Shown one piece after another: positions 25,589 to 35,377 of a DNA stretch of 64,000 nucleotides. How positions within the stretch are numbered: position 1 is the first letter of the stretch; every line of letters starts with the position of its first letter. The DNA is from Bordetella parapertussis. GTDB taxonomy: Bacteria > Pseudomonadota > Gammaproteobacteria > Burkholderiales > SG8-41. The notes under the pieces were generated by a model, which saw only the letters and a list, made by a program, of their open reading frames with translations, made no database searches and was not told the origin of the DNA. The stretch spans positions 62,001-126,000 of the forward strand of contig CAMATZ010000001.1 in the NCBI GenBank assembly GCA_945861275.1, written 5' to 3'. A program made the position numbers and the translations under genes.

Positions 25589-26827
25589 TCACGGCCGTTC
25601 GAGCGTCGGCAATTGACGCAGAAATAGTCGCCGCCCGCGCTTGAACCCGGCAAGCGGCAATGCACACTTTGCGATCACATCGGAGGCCAATGCTTCGCCC
25701 CACACCACCAGGTCCGCCGCCTTGCCCACTGCGATGCCGTAATCGGCCAGCCGCATCAATTTTGCCGCGCGATGCGTGATCATTTCAAAACAAACACCCA
25801 AATCCGTTGGCCCATAGCGCTGAACGATGTTGGCATAAAGATTTGCAGTCCGGGTAAGAGAACAGTCCCCATAGGGCGTAAAGGCGTTCAGAACGTTGTT
25901 GGTGGATAGTGTGCAATTGGCGCCGTTTTCGATCAGCGTGTTGGCGTCGGTTACGCCGCGGATCACACTGTGCTCCATATGCCGTCCTGCATTGAATAGG
26001 TCGGTCGCGGGCAGCACCGCCAGCGACACGCCAGACTGCCCGAGCCGCTTACCCACGGCTGCCTGGTCTTTGACGGGCATGCAGGAAATTTTGGAGCCAT
26101 GGCCAAAGGCAACGCGCCCCTGCCAGCGGATGCGATCCGTGATCTCGCACACTTGCGGGTAATCGAGCTCAGTCACGTCGTATCCGCCATCGAGATGGAA
26201 ATCCACGTCAACGTCATAGTGCTGCGCCAACTCGAAAACCCGGCGGATTTGGCCGGGCCCATCCTTGTCATAGCGGATGCCACCGCCAACCACCGGCGCG
26301 CCACGATCCAGGCAGTGGACCAGATTCTCGTCGGCACCCTCCACGTCCGTCCAACCTTCCTGCAGAAAGACGCAGGGCTGGATATCGATCGCCCAGGCAT
26401 AGTCTTTGCGAAGCTGTTCAACCGCTTCGAACCCGAGCAACCCCACGTTCGGGTCGACCTCGACCTGCGTCCGCATATGTGTAACGCCGTGTAGCAGACA
26501 CTGCTCGATGGTAGCTTGGGCCCGCGCGTAAATATCTTCCGCTGTAAACGTGTGCTTGATCGACGCGGTACGCTCCATGTGATCGCGAGCCATGCGATTG
26601 GGTTGGTAGGGCGTACGATCGATCGTCAATGCCTTGTCGAGGTGAAAGTGGCTCTCGATAAGTCCAGGTGAAACAAGCCTGCCGCCGGCATCGTGCACCG
26701 GGCCATCGGCGGAGAGATTGGGCTCCACCGCAACAATAATGCCGTCCCGCACGCCGATATCTACTGCTGGATTTCCCGTTGCTGTACTCGAACGCCTGGC
26801 GTTTCGAATGATGAGATCCAGTGCCAT
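25589..26827 (-). CDS. Cytosine-deaminase-like amidohydrolase
   Basis: 412-residue metal-dependent hydrolase of the amidohydrolase superfamily, nearest to cytosine deaminase/isoguanine-type enzymes. N-terminal sandwich then SHFHLDKALTID (metal-binding HxH near residues 61-63 plus the Lys typical of the CodA group), THMRTQVEVDP, DFHLDGGYD and AFGHGSKIS supply the other metal ligands, with late TNNVLNAF. AGGGAG precedes ATG 26827. It could open a cyclic amide or deaminate a ring whose ureido product is then cut by the D-carbamoylase 54 bp downstream; this order is inferred. Confidence 0.85.
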   Translation of the reverse strand: MALDLIIRNARRSSTATGNPAVDIGVRDGIIVAVEPNLSADGPVHDAGGRLVSPGLIESHFHLDKALTIDRTPYQPNRMARDHMERTASIKHTFTAEDIYARAQATIEQCLLHGVTHMRTQVEVDPNVGLLGFEAVEQLRKDYAWAIDIQPCVFLQEGWTDVEGADENLVHCLDRGAPVVGGGIRYDKDGPGQIRRVFELAQHYDVDVDFHLDGGYDVTELDYPQVCEITDRIRWQGRVAFGHGSKISCMPVKDQAAVGKRLGQSGVSLAVLPATDLFNAGRHMEHSVIRGVTDANTLIENGANCTLSTNNVLNAFTPYGDCSLTRTANLYANIVQRYGPTDLGVCFEMITHRAAKLMRLADYGIAVGKAADLVVWGEALASDVIAKCALPLAGFKRGRRLFLRQLPTLERP

Positions 26828-26855
26828 CTGCTCCCTTTCGTTCTCTAATTATTCG

Positions 26856-28208
26856 TTATGCGCGACCGTGGCCCCGTAACACTTTCAGCAGTGTATCGAC
26901 GCCAGGCCACTTCACGCAATCATCGACGGCGATTTCAACCGCTTTCACGCCTTCCGGCGTGAGCACCAATCCAGCAAGCCCGCGGAATTTTTCGCGAACG
27001 TCGGACTCGTTGCAGGGCTCGCCGATGTGCCTGTCGTTCTCATGGGCATACGTCGCCTGGCGGCCATCTTTCAGCGTAAGCGTCACGCGGGCGGGCTTGA
27101 GGCGCGGCAACGCCGCGGACATATCGGCATCTTCGGTGATGTGCACGCGATGGCGCAGCGCTGCAATGAGCGGATTGTGCAAAGCCGCTTCGGTAAACGA
27201 TTCATAGCGCAGATGGCCGTTAACCACCAACGCCGCCGCCGCGTGCGGCAGCGAGTACTTGCCACCGAAATACGTCGGCGGATCCGCGTTGCACATTCCC
27301 GCAGCAAACTTATACGTGGCCACGTCGATCCGCTCTACCTCTTCAGGCTTCGGATGCAACTCTGCGAGGGCATCCTCGAGCGCGTCGAGCGCGGGATAGA
27401 TCGGATAGCAGCAGGCGCGCAGGCGGAAGTGATTGTGGGTAATCTCCCACCGCGTGCCGAGCTCGTCCAGCAGATGCGAGGCATCGAAGCCATCACTTAC
27501 GAGACTGGTCATCGCCTGCTCGATGGCGTTGTCCTGTGCTATGAAACCGGCAAGCGCCAATTCCGGCGCCAGCGCGGCTGCGAAACCGCTCATCCCGCCC
27601 GCCACGTTGAGCGTTGTCGCACCAGCGACTACGTTGCTATAAGCGGCGCTTACCACCAGGTTGGCGCCGATACGCACTGCAGTGCTGGTTTGAGCAGCGT
27701 TGAGCCCTCGCGCGCGGGCAGCCGCAGCGATGGCGCCCAGCAAGGACGCCTGGCCGTTCGGGTGTGCGAGCGGTCGCCGCGTTGTAGCTGCGCCCACGCG
27801 GATGGCAAAATCATACGCGACGACGAGCGCGGTCAGGATTTCGCGACCGCTGCAGCGCGCCGATTCAGCGACGGCCAGTAGACCGGGCACGATCTGCACC
27901 GCTGCCTGCGCCGAAACCTCATCGTGCAGCTCGCAGAGCTCGATCGAACGACCGGCAATGCCATTGAGGAGCGCAGCACGACCGGCATCGGTGATGGGCC
28001 AGCCGCGCGTGAACACGGTTGCTCCCGTGCCTGCGCTCGCATTCAAGCCTTCGTGCAACCGCCGCACCTCCGGTTGTATGGAGCCGGCCAGAATTACCCC
28101 GATCGTGTCAAGCAGCACGAGATGAGCGTGCTGCTGAACCGGCCGGGGAATATCTTCCCACTGTGTGTCGGCGACGAACTGCGCGAGCTTTTCGATTTGT
28201 TCAGCCAT
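26856..28208 (-). CDS. MmgE/PrpD family protein (paralogue)
   Basis: 450 residues, same superfamily as 9462-10847. The long helical N-domain contains AALLNGIAGRSIELCELHDEV, where the family normally has GxxxHxLDYDD, so the acidic active-site stretch is altered. Later segments LRACCYPIYPALDALE and VTLTLKDGRQATYAHEND follow the family. AAAGGA lies before ATG 28208. It is the third gene in the carbamoylase operon. A dehydratase or decarboxylase role is possible; the substrate is unknown. Confidence 0.83.
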   Translation of the reverse strand: MAEQIEKLAQFVADTQWEDIPRPVQQHAHLVLLDTIGVILAGSIQPEVRRLHEGLNASAGTGATVFTRGWPITDAGRAALLNGIAGRSIELCELHDEVSAQAAVQIVPGLLAVAESARCSGREILTALVVAYDFAIRVGAATTRRPLAHPNGQASLLGAIAAAARARGLNAAQTSTAVRIGANLVVSAAYSNVVAGATTLNVAGGMSGFAAALAPELALAGFIAQDNAIEQAMTSLVSDGFDASHLLDELGTRWEITHNHFRLRACCYPIYPALDALEDALAELHPKPEEVERIDVATYKFAAGMCNADPPTYFGGKYSLPHAAAALVVNGHLRYESFTEAALHNPLIAALRHRVHITEDADMSAALPRLKPARVTLTLKDGRQATYAHENDRHIGEPCNESDVREKFRGLAGLVLTPEGVKAVEIAVDDCVKWPGVDTLLKVLRGHGRA

Positions 28209-28264
28209 GCTGATCCTTTATCTCCAGGTATTTGGAATGTACGGCTTTAGTATAAATTTCTGAT

Positions 28265-29545
28265 CTAGACCAGCACTCGTCGCCGCGTCGCGGCCCCCAG
28301 CGCGAAGCCCGTGATCACCACGCCCGCCGCGACACCAAGGATGACGCCGCCGTAACTGCCGTAACGGTCGAACATCCAGCCCGCCCACCAAGGGCCCAGC
28401 GCCGAGCCCAGGCCGAAGCCCAGGTCGAGCAGCCCGAGGATCGTGCCCAGGTTCTTGCCCGCGAACTTGTCAGAGACGGCGGAGGCGTAGACCGGGGCCA
28501 TGGCGTTGTAGCCGATGCCGAACGTCAGCAGGTAGCCCGAGAGCAGGGCGATGCGCAGGGTTGAGGATTCGGCCGGAAGGAGGGATGTCAGCCACAGCAG
28601 CGCCAGCCCGACGATGCTGATGCTGCAGATGAAGACGACGCAGATCGTGCGACCGATGCGGTCGGAAAGCGGCCCCCAGATCAGGCCGCCGAAGGCACGC
28701 ATCACGCCGAGCATGCCGAAGATTAGCGCCGCCAACGACAGACTGTATCCCATGTCCACCAGCAACCGCGTCTGGTGCACAACCATGATCATGTTGCACA
28801 GGCCGGTCATGGTGACGGAGAGGGACAGTAGCCAGAAGACCGGGCTGCGAAGCGCATCGCCGATGGTCGCGCCGGCCTTGACCGGCGCGGTCGCTGTGGC
28901 AGGTGGCGCGGGCAGGCCATCGGGCACCAGGCCAACGCGCTCAGCGGAATGGGGATGGAATACGAGGTTGATGGGGATCAACACCACCATCGCCGCAATG
29001 CCGAACCACCACATCGTTTCGCGCCACCCGATGTGCACGATCAATTCCGCGCTCAGGGCTGCCACGCCGAGGGAGCCCAGGCCCACGCCGGCCAGGGATA
29101 CTGCGGAGGCCAGCCCCCGCCGCCGATCGAACCAGCGGGGGACAATGGCCATGTGCGGAATGAACCCCAGCGCCGCGTAGCTGATCCCGAGCATGATGCC
29201 GTAGGAGATGGTCAAGCCGGCCAGGGAATCGCTCTTTGAGCAGAGCATCAGCCCCGCCCCCATGCACAGCGCGCCGATGGGAAACAGCACGCGCGCGCCC
29301 AGGCGGTCAAACAGGTAGCCGCTCAGGGCCGCCGTGCAGGCGTAGACGATCATGGCGGCGGAAACCACGCCCGCCGTCTCCGCGCGCCCCCAACCGGTCT
29401 CGTCAAGGATGGCGGAATAGAAGACGCCGAAAGCGAAGCGGAAGCCGAGGGAAATGAAGAGCGTGACAAACATCACGGCGACGATGACCCAGCCGTAATA
29501 GATGCCGCGCCTGCCGAACCATGCAATCAGCCACGATGTATTCAT
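28265..29545 (-). CDS. MFS transporter, monocarboxylate/oxalate:formate type
   Basis: 426 residues with 12 predicted membrane helices, beginning YGWVIVAVMFVTLFISLGF. Family motif A variant GYLFDRLGAR follows helix 2. A cytosolic loop of about 25 residues around HPHSAERVGLVPDGLPAPPA separates the halves, and the second-half motif GLIWGPLSDRIGR is clear. It starts 3 bp after the M20 peptidase stop, so it is translated from the same mRNA. It probably imports or exports the compound broken down by this operon. Confidence 0.88.
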   Translation of the reverse strand: MNTSWLIAWFGRRGIYYGWVIVAVMFVTLFISLGFRFAFGVFYSAILDETGWGRAETAGVVSAAMIVYACTAALSGYLFDRLGARVLFPIGALCMGAGLMLCSKSDSLAGLTISYGIMLGISYAALGFIPHMAIVPRWFDRRRGLASAVSLAGVGLGSLGVAALSAELIVHIGWRETMWWFGIAAMVVLIPINLVFHPHSAERVGLVPDGLPAPPATATAPVKAGATIGDALRSPVFWLLSLSVTMTGLCNMIMVVHQTRLLVDMGYSLSLAALIFGMLGVMRAFGGLIWGPLSDRIGRTICVVFICSISIVGLALLWLTSLLPAESSTLRIALLSGYLLTFGIGYNAMAPVYASAVSDKFAGKNLGTILGLLDLGFGLGSALGPWWAGWMFDRYGSYGGVILGVAAGVVITGFALGAATRRRVLV

Positions 29546-29548
29546 GTG

Positions 29549-30706
29549 CTACGCGAACACGGGCTCCCAAGCGAGATCACGCAGCATGTTATGCAGGAAT
29601 TGCAGCCGTTGAGGAAGCGTCGATACCACAATGTACTCATTTAAGGTATGCGCGCCATCTCCTTCAGCACCCAACCCGTCCAACGTCGGCACGCCGAAAG
29701 CGGCGGTGAAATTTCCGTCGCTGCCGCCGCCGGTGCGCGGCACCTCCCCCAGCTCAAAACCGGTAGCGCGCGCAACACGTTGCGCTCGTTCAAACAGTGC
29801 CTGCACATGCGGCGAGCGTTCAAACGGCGGCCGGTTAAGATTGGCTTCGATTTCCAGCCTGACGCCGTCGACCACTGGCGTCAGCGCTCTGACGACAGCC
29901 AATAAGCGATCCGCCTGCGCTTGGGTCACGACCCGAAAATCGGCAATCAAGCTCGCGCGTTCGGGCACGACGTTGCGATTGGTGCCGCCGTCGATACGCC
30001 CGACGCTCAGCGTGACGCCCTCGCCGTAGTCGGTCATGGCTTCCAGCGCAAGCGCCTGGTTCGCGATTTCGCGGATGGCACTGCGGCCCTTGGCGTGATC
30101 CGTTCCGGCATGCGATGGAACTCCGATCGCTGTAATATTGACATACCCGGTGCCTTTGCGGCTGGTCACGCAATGACCGCCGGGTCGCGCAGGCTCGGCG
30201 ACCAATGTGAACGCCGCATTTCGTGCGAATTCCTCTATGGTGGTACGCGACAGCCGACTGCCACTCTCTTCGTCGGGGACCAGCAGAAGCTCAACCGGGC
30301 GCGCCGGCTGCCGCTCCCTGTAAAGCGCGGACATCGCTTGCAGCGCAAGGTAGGCTCCTGCTTTCATGTCATAGGTTCCGGGCCCGAACATCTTGTCGTC
30401 CTCGACTCGCACGCGGTTGCGCCCGACGGTGCCGATCGGGTGAACGGTGTCATAGTGTGCCAGTACGAGAACGGCTTTTTCGTTGCTTTCGCTGTTTGCG
30501 CGGATGCGTACCAGCGACTGCTTTGTGTTGCTCACCGGGATCAGTTCTGCGATGAGACCTGCTTGTCGCGCCTGATAACAAGCGAGTTCCGCGAATTCCT
30601 GCAACCGCGGCACGTCGTGCGGTGGTGTCTCGAGCGACACCCATTCCCGAATGCCCGCCACCAACTGCTCGGGCTTGATGTCTGACAGCGGTGTCGCGTT
30701 TTTCAT
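29549..30706 (-). CDS. M20-family metallopeptidase, carboxypeptidase G2 type
   Basis: About 385 residues. Two-zinc peptidase of the glutamate carboxypeptidase group: LVLAHYDTVHPIGT (metal His and Asp), FGPGTYDMKAGAYL (bridging Asp), VPDEESGS (general base and metal Glu) and late GGSDGNFTAAFG. The ATG 30706 is preferred because AGGAG ends 7 nt upstream; the ATG at 30712 is only 1 nt from it. No signal peptide. It is the first gene of the minus-strand operon. It could remove an N-acyl or N-glutamyl group. Confidence 0.88.
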   Translation of the reverse strand: MKNATPLSDIKPEQLVAGIREWVSLETPPHDVPRLQEFAELACYQARQAGLIAELIPVSNTKQSLVRIRANSESNEKAVLVLAHYDTVHPIGTVGRNRVRVEDDKMFGPGTYDMKAGAYLALQAMSALYRERQPARPVELLLVPDEESGSRLSRTTIEEFARNAAFTLVAEPARPGGHCVTSRKGTGYVNITAIGVPSHAGTDHAKGRSAIREIANQALALEAMTDYGEGVTLSVGRIDGGTNRNVVPERASLIADFRVVTQAQADRLLAVVRALTPVVDGVRLEIEANLNRPPFERSPHVQALFERAQRVARATGFELGEVPRTGGGSDGNFTAAFGVPTLDGLGAEGDGAHTLNEYIVVSTLPQRLQFLHNMLRDLAWEPVFA

Positions 30707-30742
30707 CGGCATGCTCCTGATGGCGAAAAGTCATGAATCCTG

Positions 30743-30891
30743 GTGTAGTGCCCCTCAAATAACTTTACAGAGCGTAGGGCGCAATCCTTATTGCGCCGCA
30801 TGGCTACGTTGCAAACCGCATTCGGCGCAATGGGATTGCGCCCTACGGGGGCTGCCGGAAAGTCTGTCAAGTTATTTAAGGGACAGTACAC
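30743..30891. mobile_element. MITE-like element with 28-bp terminal inverted repeats
   Basis: 149 bp. The left end GTGTAGTGCCCCTCAAATAA (30743-) and the reverse complement of the right end GTGTACTGTCCCTTAAATAA (to 30891) agree over 28 bp with four differences. A nested hairpin repeat (GTAGGGCGCAAT...ATTGCGCCCTAC) lies inside. No open reading frame. A truncated copy is at 39009-39110. The remaining gap 30892-31065 shows nothing recognisable. Confidence 0.85.
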
Positions 30892-31065
30892 TAGCGATGA
30901 ATTTCGTCAATTGAATGAATTCCATTGGATTGTTCCGTCAACTGCTTTCAGAGCGCTAACGATACCACGGCAAGCGATACCGCGAAAATTCGCTCGGTCC
31001 AGTATGGGTCTGGCGGTCTGCAAAGATGCGCCAAACACGCAGCACCCGGCGCTACGCGTACACCC

Positions 31066-33042
31066 CTAAACCGCATGCCCCGCCGCGTGCCCTTCGGCTG
31101 TGGCTGCCATCACGTTGCGCGGCGCCAGACAATCGCCGATCAAACGCACCTCGATGCCGGCCGCGCGCAGCGGCGCAACCAGTGCGATGTCCGGTGCGCG
31201 CGGCGTTGAATAGGCGAAGAACGCGACGTTGCGGAGCACGGTTTTTGCGCCCGTATACACCTGCGCGATTTCCAGATTGCCGTTTTCAAAATCGTCGTCC
31301 CAGCGCGGTTGCGACAGCGTCATCACCTCAATGCCCTTGGCGCTGAGACGGCGATTGATGCCCTGGTGCGTGACCATCGCGGTTTCTTCGGCGATGGTGT
31401 CGCGGGTGGTCACGATCACCACACGCTCGAATATTTTTTGCAACAGTTCCGCACTGGCGTAGGTGCCTTCGGATTGATCGGTATCATAGATGACGGCTGC
31501 GCCCGCTTGCCTGCCCTTGATGTGCAGCACATCCTGCATCGCTGAACGCAGATCGCCGACGACTTCGCGCGCCTGCGGCGGCAGCCAGCGTGGTGCGACC
31601 ATGCTCGCACCCGTGGCGAGGATGACGGAATCGGGTTGCCGCGCCAGCACGCCGTCAACGGTGGCAGCTACGCCCATCTCAAACCGTACTCCGGCACGCT
31701 GCGCGGCAGTGTGCTGATAATCGTAGACGCTACTGACGGCCTCGCCGCCCGGCAGCAGCGCGCGCAGCCGCGCTTTACCGCCGATATCGCGCGAGCGGCT
31801 GAACACCGTAACTTCATGGCCGCGTGCCGCTGCGGTCCATGCCGCTTCCATGCCCGCAACGCCGGCGCCGATAACGACCACGCGCTTTTTTGCCGGCGCC
31901 GGAACAGGCCAGTAATCTGCTTCATTGGCCTGCGCCACGCGCGGATTGTTGTCGCACGCCAAGGGCTGGTGGAATGCCGCGCCCACGTACCAGCAGTTAT
32001 TACACGACACGCAGTAACGAATGTCGTGCGCGCGCTCGTGCGCGGCCTTCAGCGGCCATGCGGGATCGGCCACCAGCGCGCGGCCCAGGGCCACCAGTTC
32101 GGCATCGCCGCTGGCGATGATGGCGTCGGCCTCGGCAGGATCGGTGATGCGCCCCAGGGCGATCAATGGCAGGCCATTCACCGCATCGCGCATGGCGCGA
32201 AACAGCGGCATATAGACTGCGCGCGGTCCGTGGTCATCGGGCACGTGCATTTCGAGTGAGCGCGCGTGGCTGCCTTGCGCAAGGGTCACGTAATCGACGG
32301 TTTTGTCAGCAGTCAGGTGGGCCGCGATGGCGGCTGCTTCGACGGGATTGACGCCGCCGGGCACGCCGTCATCACCGGGGAGTTTCAAGCCGAGTATGAA
32401 ATCGTGTCCGCAGGCGTTGCGTATGCCCGCGATCATTTCGCTGATTAGGCGCGTACGCCCTATGAGATCGCCGCCGTATTCATCCTCACGCGCGTTCGAC
32501 CATGGCGATAGAAACTGATGAAACAAATGGCCGTGCCCGGCGGAAATCTCCACCCCGCTGAAGCCGCAGCGTTTGAGGCGCGCTGCCGACTGCGCGAAGT
32601 CGTCGTTCATGCGGCGGATTTCATCGACGGTGAGCGGGCGCGGTACTGTCCCGCTCAAATCGTCGGGCAGTGCCGACGCGCCCACGGCTTCGAGAGTACG
32701 CCCAACCTCATGGCGGCCGCGGCCGGGGTCCTGGATTTGGCCGAGCAGGCGGCAGTCATGAGATTCAACGGCAGCGGCCCAGCGCTTGAGACCGTCGAGT
32801 TCGTCATCGTTGTAAGCGACGATTTTGAATGGAATGTGCTGATGCTGCGCCATCGACAGCGGTTCGGTGACGATCATCGCCGCTCCGCCGATGGCGCGAT
32901 TGGCGTAGTAGTGCAACTGGCGTTCAGTGACGCGCCCGTTGTCGCCCATGCGCGTAGTCATCGACGCATGCACGATGCGATTTTTTAGGCGCTTGCCGGC
33001 GAGGGTAAAGGGAGAAAATAACGCGGGGTAGCTGGTGGACAT
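31066..33042 (-). CDS. 2,4-dienoyl-CoA reductase/NADH:flavin oxidoreductase family enzyme
   Basis: About 658 residues: N-terminal TIM-barrel of the Old Yellow Enzyme type (LFSPFTLAGKRLKNRIVHASM, EISAGHGHLFHQFLSPWSN) then the 4Fe-4S segment CVSCNNCWYVGAAFHQPLAC near residue 345. A C-terminal FAD/NAD(P) domain follows (VVVIGAGVAGMEAAWTAAARG, RLIGDCLAPRNV). This arrangement is that of FadH, trimethylamine dehydrogenase and relatives. ATG 33042 matches the family N-terminus; a TTG five codons upstream is weaker. Its last 30 residues recur as two fragments at 16838 and 21218. It is followed by no gene on its strand. Confidence 0.9.
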   Translation of the reverse strand: MSTSYPALFSPFTLAGKRLKNRIVHASMTTRMGDNGRVTERQLHYYANRAIGGAAMIVTEPLSMAQHQHIPFKIVAYNDDELDGLKRWAAAVESHDCRLLGQIQDPGRGRHEVGRTLEAVGASALPDDLSGTVPRPLTVDEIRRMNDDFAQSAARLKRCGFSGVEISAGHGHLFHQFLSPWSNAREDEYGGDLIGRTRLISEMIAGIRNACGHDFILGLKLPGDDGVPGGVNPVEAAAIAAHLTADKTVDYVTLAQGSHARSLEMHVPDDHGPRAVYMPLFRAMRDAVNGLPLIALGRITDPAEADAIIASGDAELVALGRALVADPAWPLKAAHERAHDIRYCVSCNNCWYVGAAFHQPLACDNNPRVAQANEADYWPVPAPAKKRVVVIGAGVAGMEAAWTAAARGHEVTVFSRSRDIGGKARLRALLPGGEAVSSVYDYQHTAAQRAGVRFEMGVAATVDGVLARQPDSVILATGASMVAPRWLPPQAREVVGDLRSAMQDVLHIKGRQAGAAVIYDTDQSEGTYASAELLQKIFERVVIVTTRDTIAEETAMVTHQGINRRLSAKGIEVMTLSQPRWDDDFENGNLEIAQVYTGAKTVLRNVAFFAYSTPRAPDIALVAPLRAAGIEVRLIGDCLAPRNVMAATAEGHAAGHAV

Positions 33043-33061
33043 TTTGTTTAAAAACAAATAC

Positions 33062-34036
33062 TTACGGTTTATCTCTCAATCCTGTAGCTGCTACCAGCCT
33101 GGCCCACTTCGCATGATCGGCGCGGATGAAGGTTGCGAACTCAGGCGGTGTATTCGCCACCACGTCGCCGCCGAGCGTGCCGAGCCGTTCGCGTGATTCC
33201 GGGGTGGTAATGCCTTTGACCATTTCCGCATTAAGCCGCTCGATCACTGCGCGCGGCGTGCCGGCGGGTGCCACTACGCCAAACCAGCCGCTGGCGTCAT
33301 AGCCCGCCACGCCGGATTCGGCAATGGTGGGAATCTCCGGCGCCATCGTCGAACGTTTGGCCGAGGTGACTGCTATCGCGCGCAGCCTGCCGCTTTTCAC
33401 TTGCGGCATCAGCGTCGTCAGATCGCCCGACAGGATCTGGATTTGGCCGGCGATCACATCCGCCATCGCGGCAGACACACCCTTGTACGGCACATGCACC
33501 AGGTCGATCTTCGCCATCATCTTGAGCATTTCACCGGAAAGATGATTGGTGCTGCCGTGGCCGGGCGAGCCGAAATTCAGTTGCCCCGGCCGCGCGCGTG
33601 CGAGCGCGATCAGTTCCTTGATGTTTTTCACCGGTAGTGAAGGGTGCACAGTGGTAACGAAAGGCATGATCACCACCAGTGTGACCGGATCAAAATCCTT
33701 GAGTGCGTCATACGGTGTTCTTGACGACAACGCGGGAAGAATGCTGAACGGCCCGGCACTGCCGAGCAACAGTGCGTAGCCGTCGGCGGGCGCTTTGGCA
33801 ATCAACTCGGTGGCGATGGCTCCGCTTGCGCCGGGACGGTTTTCGACAATCACCGGCCGTCCGAAAACGTCGGTAAGTTTTGCCGACACCAGGCGCGCGA
33901 TGAAATCGCTGCCGCCGCCGGGCACGAAGCCGACGACGATGCGGATTTGTTTTGCAGGGTAGGATTGGGCGGGCGCGTGCGTGTAAATCAGCGCTCCTGA
34001 AACCAGTGCCAGCACGCGAAATAATATGGACTGCAT
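33062..34036 (-). CDS. Bug-type TTT solute-binding receptor (copy 3)
   Basis: 324 residues. Signal peptide (FRVLALVSGALIYTHAPAQ) then SYPAKQIRIVVGFVPGGGSDF. The ligand loop RPVIVENRPGASGAIA and VPYKGVSAAMADVIAG are typical. GGAGG 5 nt before ATG 34036. Twenty bases separate it from the flavoenzyme gene, so the two are likely co-transcribed and may handle one compound. Confidence 0.94.
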   Translation of the reverse strand: MQSILFRVLALVSGALIYTHAPAQSYPAKQIRIVVGFVPGGGSDFIARLVSAKLTDVFGRPVIVENRPGASGAIATELIAKAPADGYALLLGSAGPFSILPALSSRTPYDALKDFDPVTLVVIMPFVTTVHPSLPVKNIKELIALARARPGQLNFGSPGHGSTNHLSGEMLKMMAKIDLVHVPYKGVSAAMADVIAGQIQILSGDLTTLMPQVKSGRLRAIAVTSAKRSTMAPEIPTIAESGVAGYDASGWFGVVAPAGTPRAVIERLNAEMVKGITTPESRERLGTLGGDVVANTPPEFATFIRADHAKWARLVAATGLRDKP

Positions 34037-34136
34037 CGGAACCTCCGGTGAAAAGGGATTCTACCCGCACAAGGCCGCGCGGCCCATTAGAATGCCGGTG
34101 AATACGTATAACGAGAATATTAAAGACTGCCTCAAT

Positions 34137-35222
34137 ATGAATGATGCCATCCAGACCATAGACTGCTTCGTCACCCATGTATCCACCGTGCCCGCCAACC
34201 TGGGCCAGACCGTGGGGCTGCACTTACGCGAGAAAGTCGCGCCAGCGGTGGCGGCAAGCGACAAGCCCCACGTGGTGCTGTTCGTCCACGGCGGCTTTTC
34301 GCCATCCAACGTGGCCTATGACCTCGACTACAAAGACGACTACAGCTTCATGCGCGTGCTGGCGCGCGCGGGTTATGACGTATTCGCAATGACGCACACC
34401 GCCTATGGCTCGTCGCCCAAGCCGATGATGGATGATCCCTGCAATGTTGATGCCGCGTCACAGCACCATCTGATTCCGCATGTGCTGAAAGAAAAATGTG
34501 CGCCGCGTTACCCATTTAAGCTGGTGTCCAGCCGCACCGAGCACGATGAAGTTGAAACCGTGGTCAGGTTCATCATGGCATTGCGGCACGTTGAACGCAT
34601 CAGCATGATCGGCTGGTCCACCGGCACGCCGCGCGCGGGCGGTTTCGCGGCGATGCATCCCGATAAGGTGGACAAGCTGGTGCTCTACGGCCCCGCCCCG
34701 TATTTCCCCAGCGACACGCCGCCGAATCCGTTTCCTGAACCCGGCGCGCCGATGATTCTGCAAAGTTGGGACATGCTGATGGAAAAGCGCTGGCACAACG
34801 ACTGCCGCAGCGAAGGCCAGATCGAGCATCCCGAAATCCGCGAAATCATGTGGCAGGCACTGATGAAAGAAGACGGCCTCGGCGCGCACTGGACCGCGGA
34901 CGGCCGCGGCATCATGCGCGCACCCAACCGCATGAACTACGGCTGGCGCGCCAACATCGGCAGCATCCAGGCGCCGACGCTGTGTCTGCTGGGAGAGTTC
35001 GATAATTACAACGCACGCTTTAAAACCTGGGGCGGTCTCAAGATGGACAACCGCGTTTACATCAAAGTCGGCTGCGCTTCACACTTCATGCAATACGAGC
35101 GCGTGCGATTTGTGTTGCATAAGGCGACCCTGGAGTGGCTGGCGCAAGGCACGGTGGATGGGCAGAGCTACGCGCAATTGCAGTCCGACAAAGATGGCAA
35201 GTTACTGCCTTTGGCAGGATAA
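34137..35222 (+). CDS. Alpha/beta hydrolase
   Basis: 361 residues from ATG 34137. The alpha/beta fold shows the oxyanion strand VVLFVHGGFSPS (near residue 48), the nucleophile elbow MIGWSTGTPRAGG (Ser near residue 160), an acid in LLGEFDNYN and a C-terminal His in GCASHFMQYE. No signal peptide. Start uncertain, because an ATG at 34092 is in frame and neither has a strong ribosome site. Divergent from the Bug/flavoenzyme pair. An ester or lactone hydrolase is likely; the substrate is unknown. Confidence 0.83.
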   Translation: MNDAIQTIDCFVTHVSTVPANLGQTVGLHLREKVAPAVAASDKPHVVLFVHGGFSPSNVAYDLDYKDDYSFMRVLARAGYDVFAMTHTAYGSSPKPMMDDPCNVDAASQHHLIPHVLKEKCAPRYPFKLVSSRTEHDEVETVVRFIMALRHVERISMIGWSTGTPRAGGFAAMHPDKVDKLVLYGPAPYFPSDTPPNPFPEPGAPMILQSWDMLMEKRWHNDCRSEGQIEHPEIREIMWQALMKEDGLGAHWTADGRGIMRAPNRMNYGWRANIGSIQAPTLCLLGEFDNYNARFKTWGGLKMDNRVYIKVGCASHFMQYERVRFVLHKATLEWLAQGTVDGQSYAQLQSDKDGKLLPLAG

Positions 35223-35286
35223 ATAGTTAGCACCCTCCCTCGTCGCTTATCCGAAAAGCTCACATCGCGATTGAAAATTCACGCGT

Positions 35287-35315
35287 TTGACTGTTCGCCT
35301 GTGGGGGAATAGATT
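35287..35315 (+). promoter_or_regulatory. Recurring promoter block, copy 2
   Basis: TTGACT (35287-35292), 17-bp spacer beginning GTTCGCC, TAGATT (35310-35315). Upstream GAAAATTCACGCG is shared with copies 3 and 4. It lies 63 bp before the Bug gene at 35378. Confidence 0.82.
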
Positions 35316-35377
35316 ACCTATTCGTAAAAAAGGGATTTTTGATTTCTTACACGCTTGATAGTCTGCTGGAATCCCGC

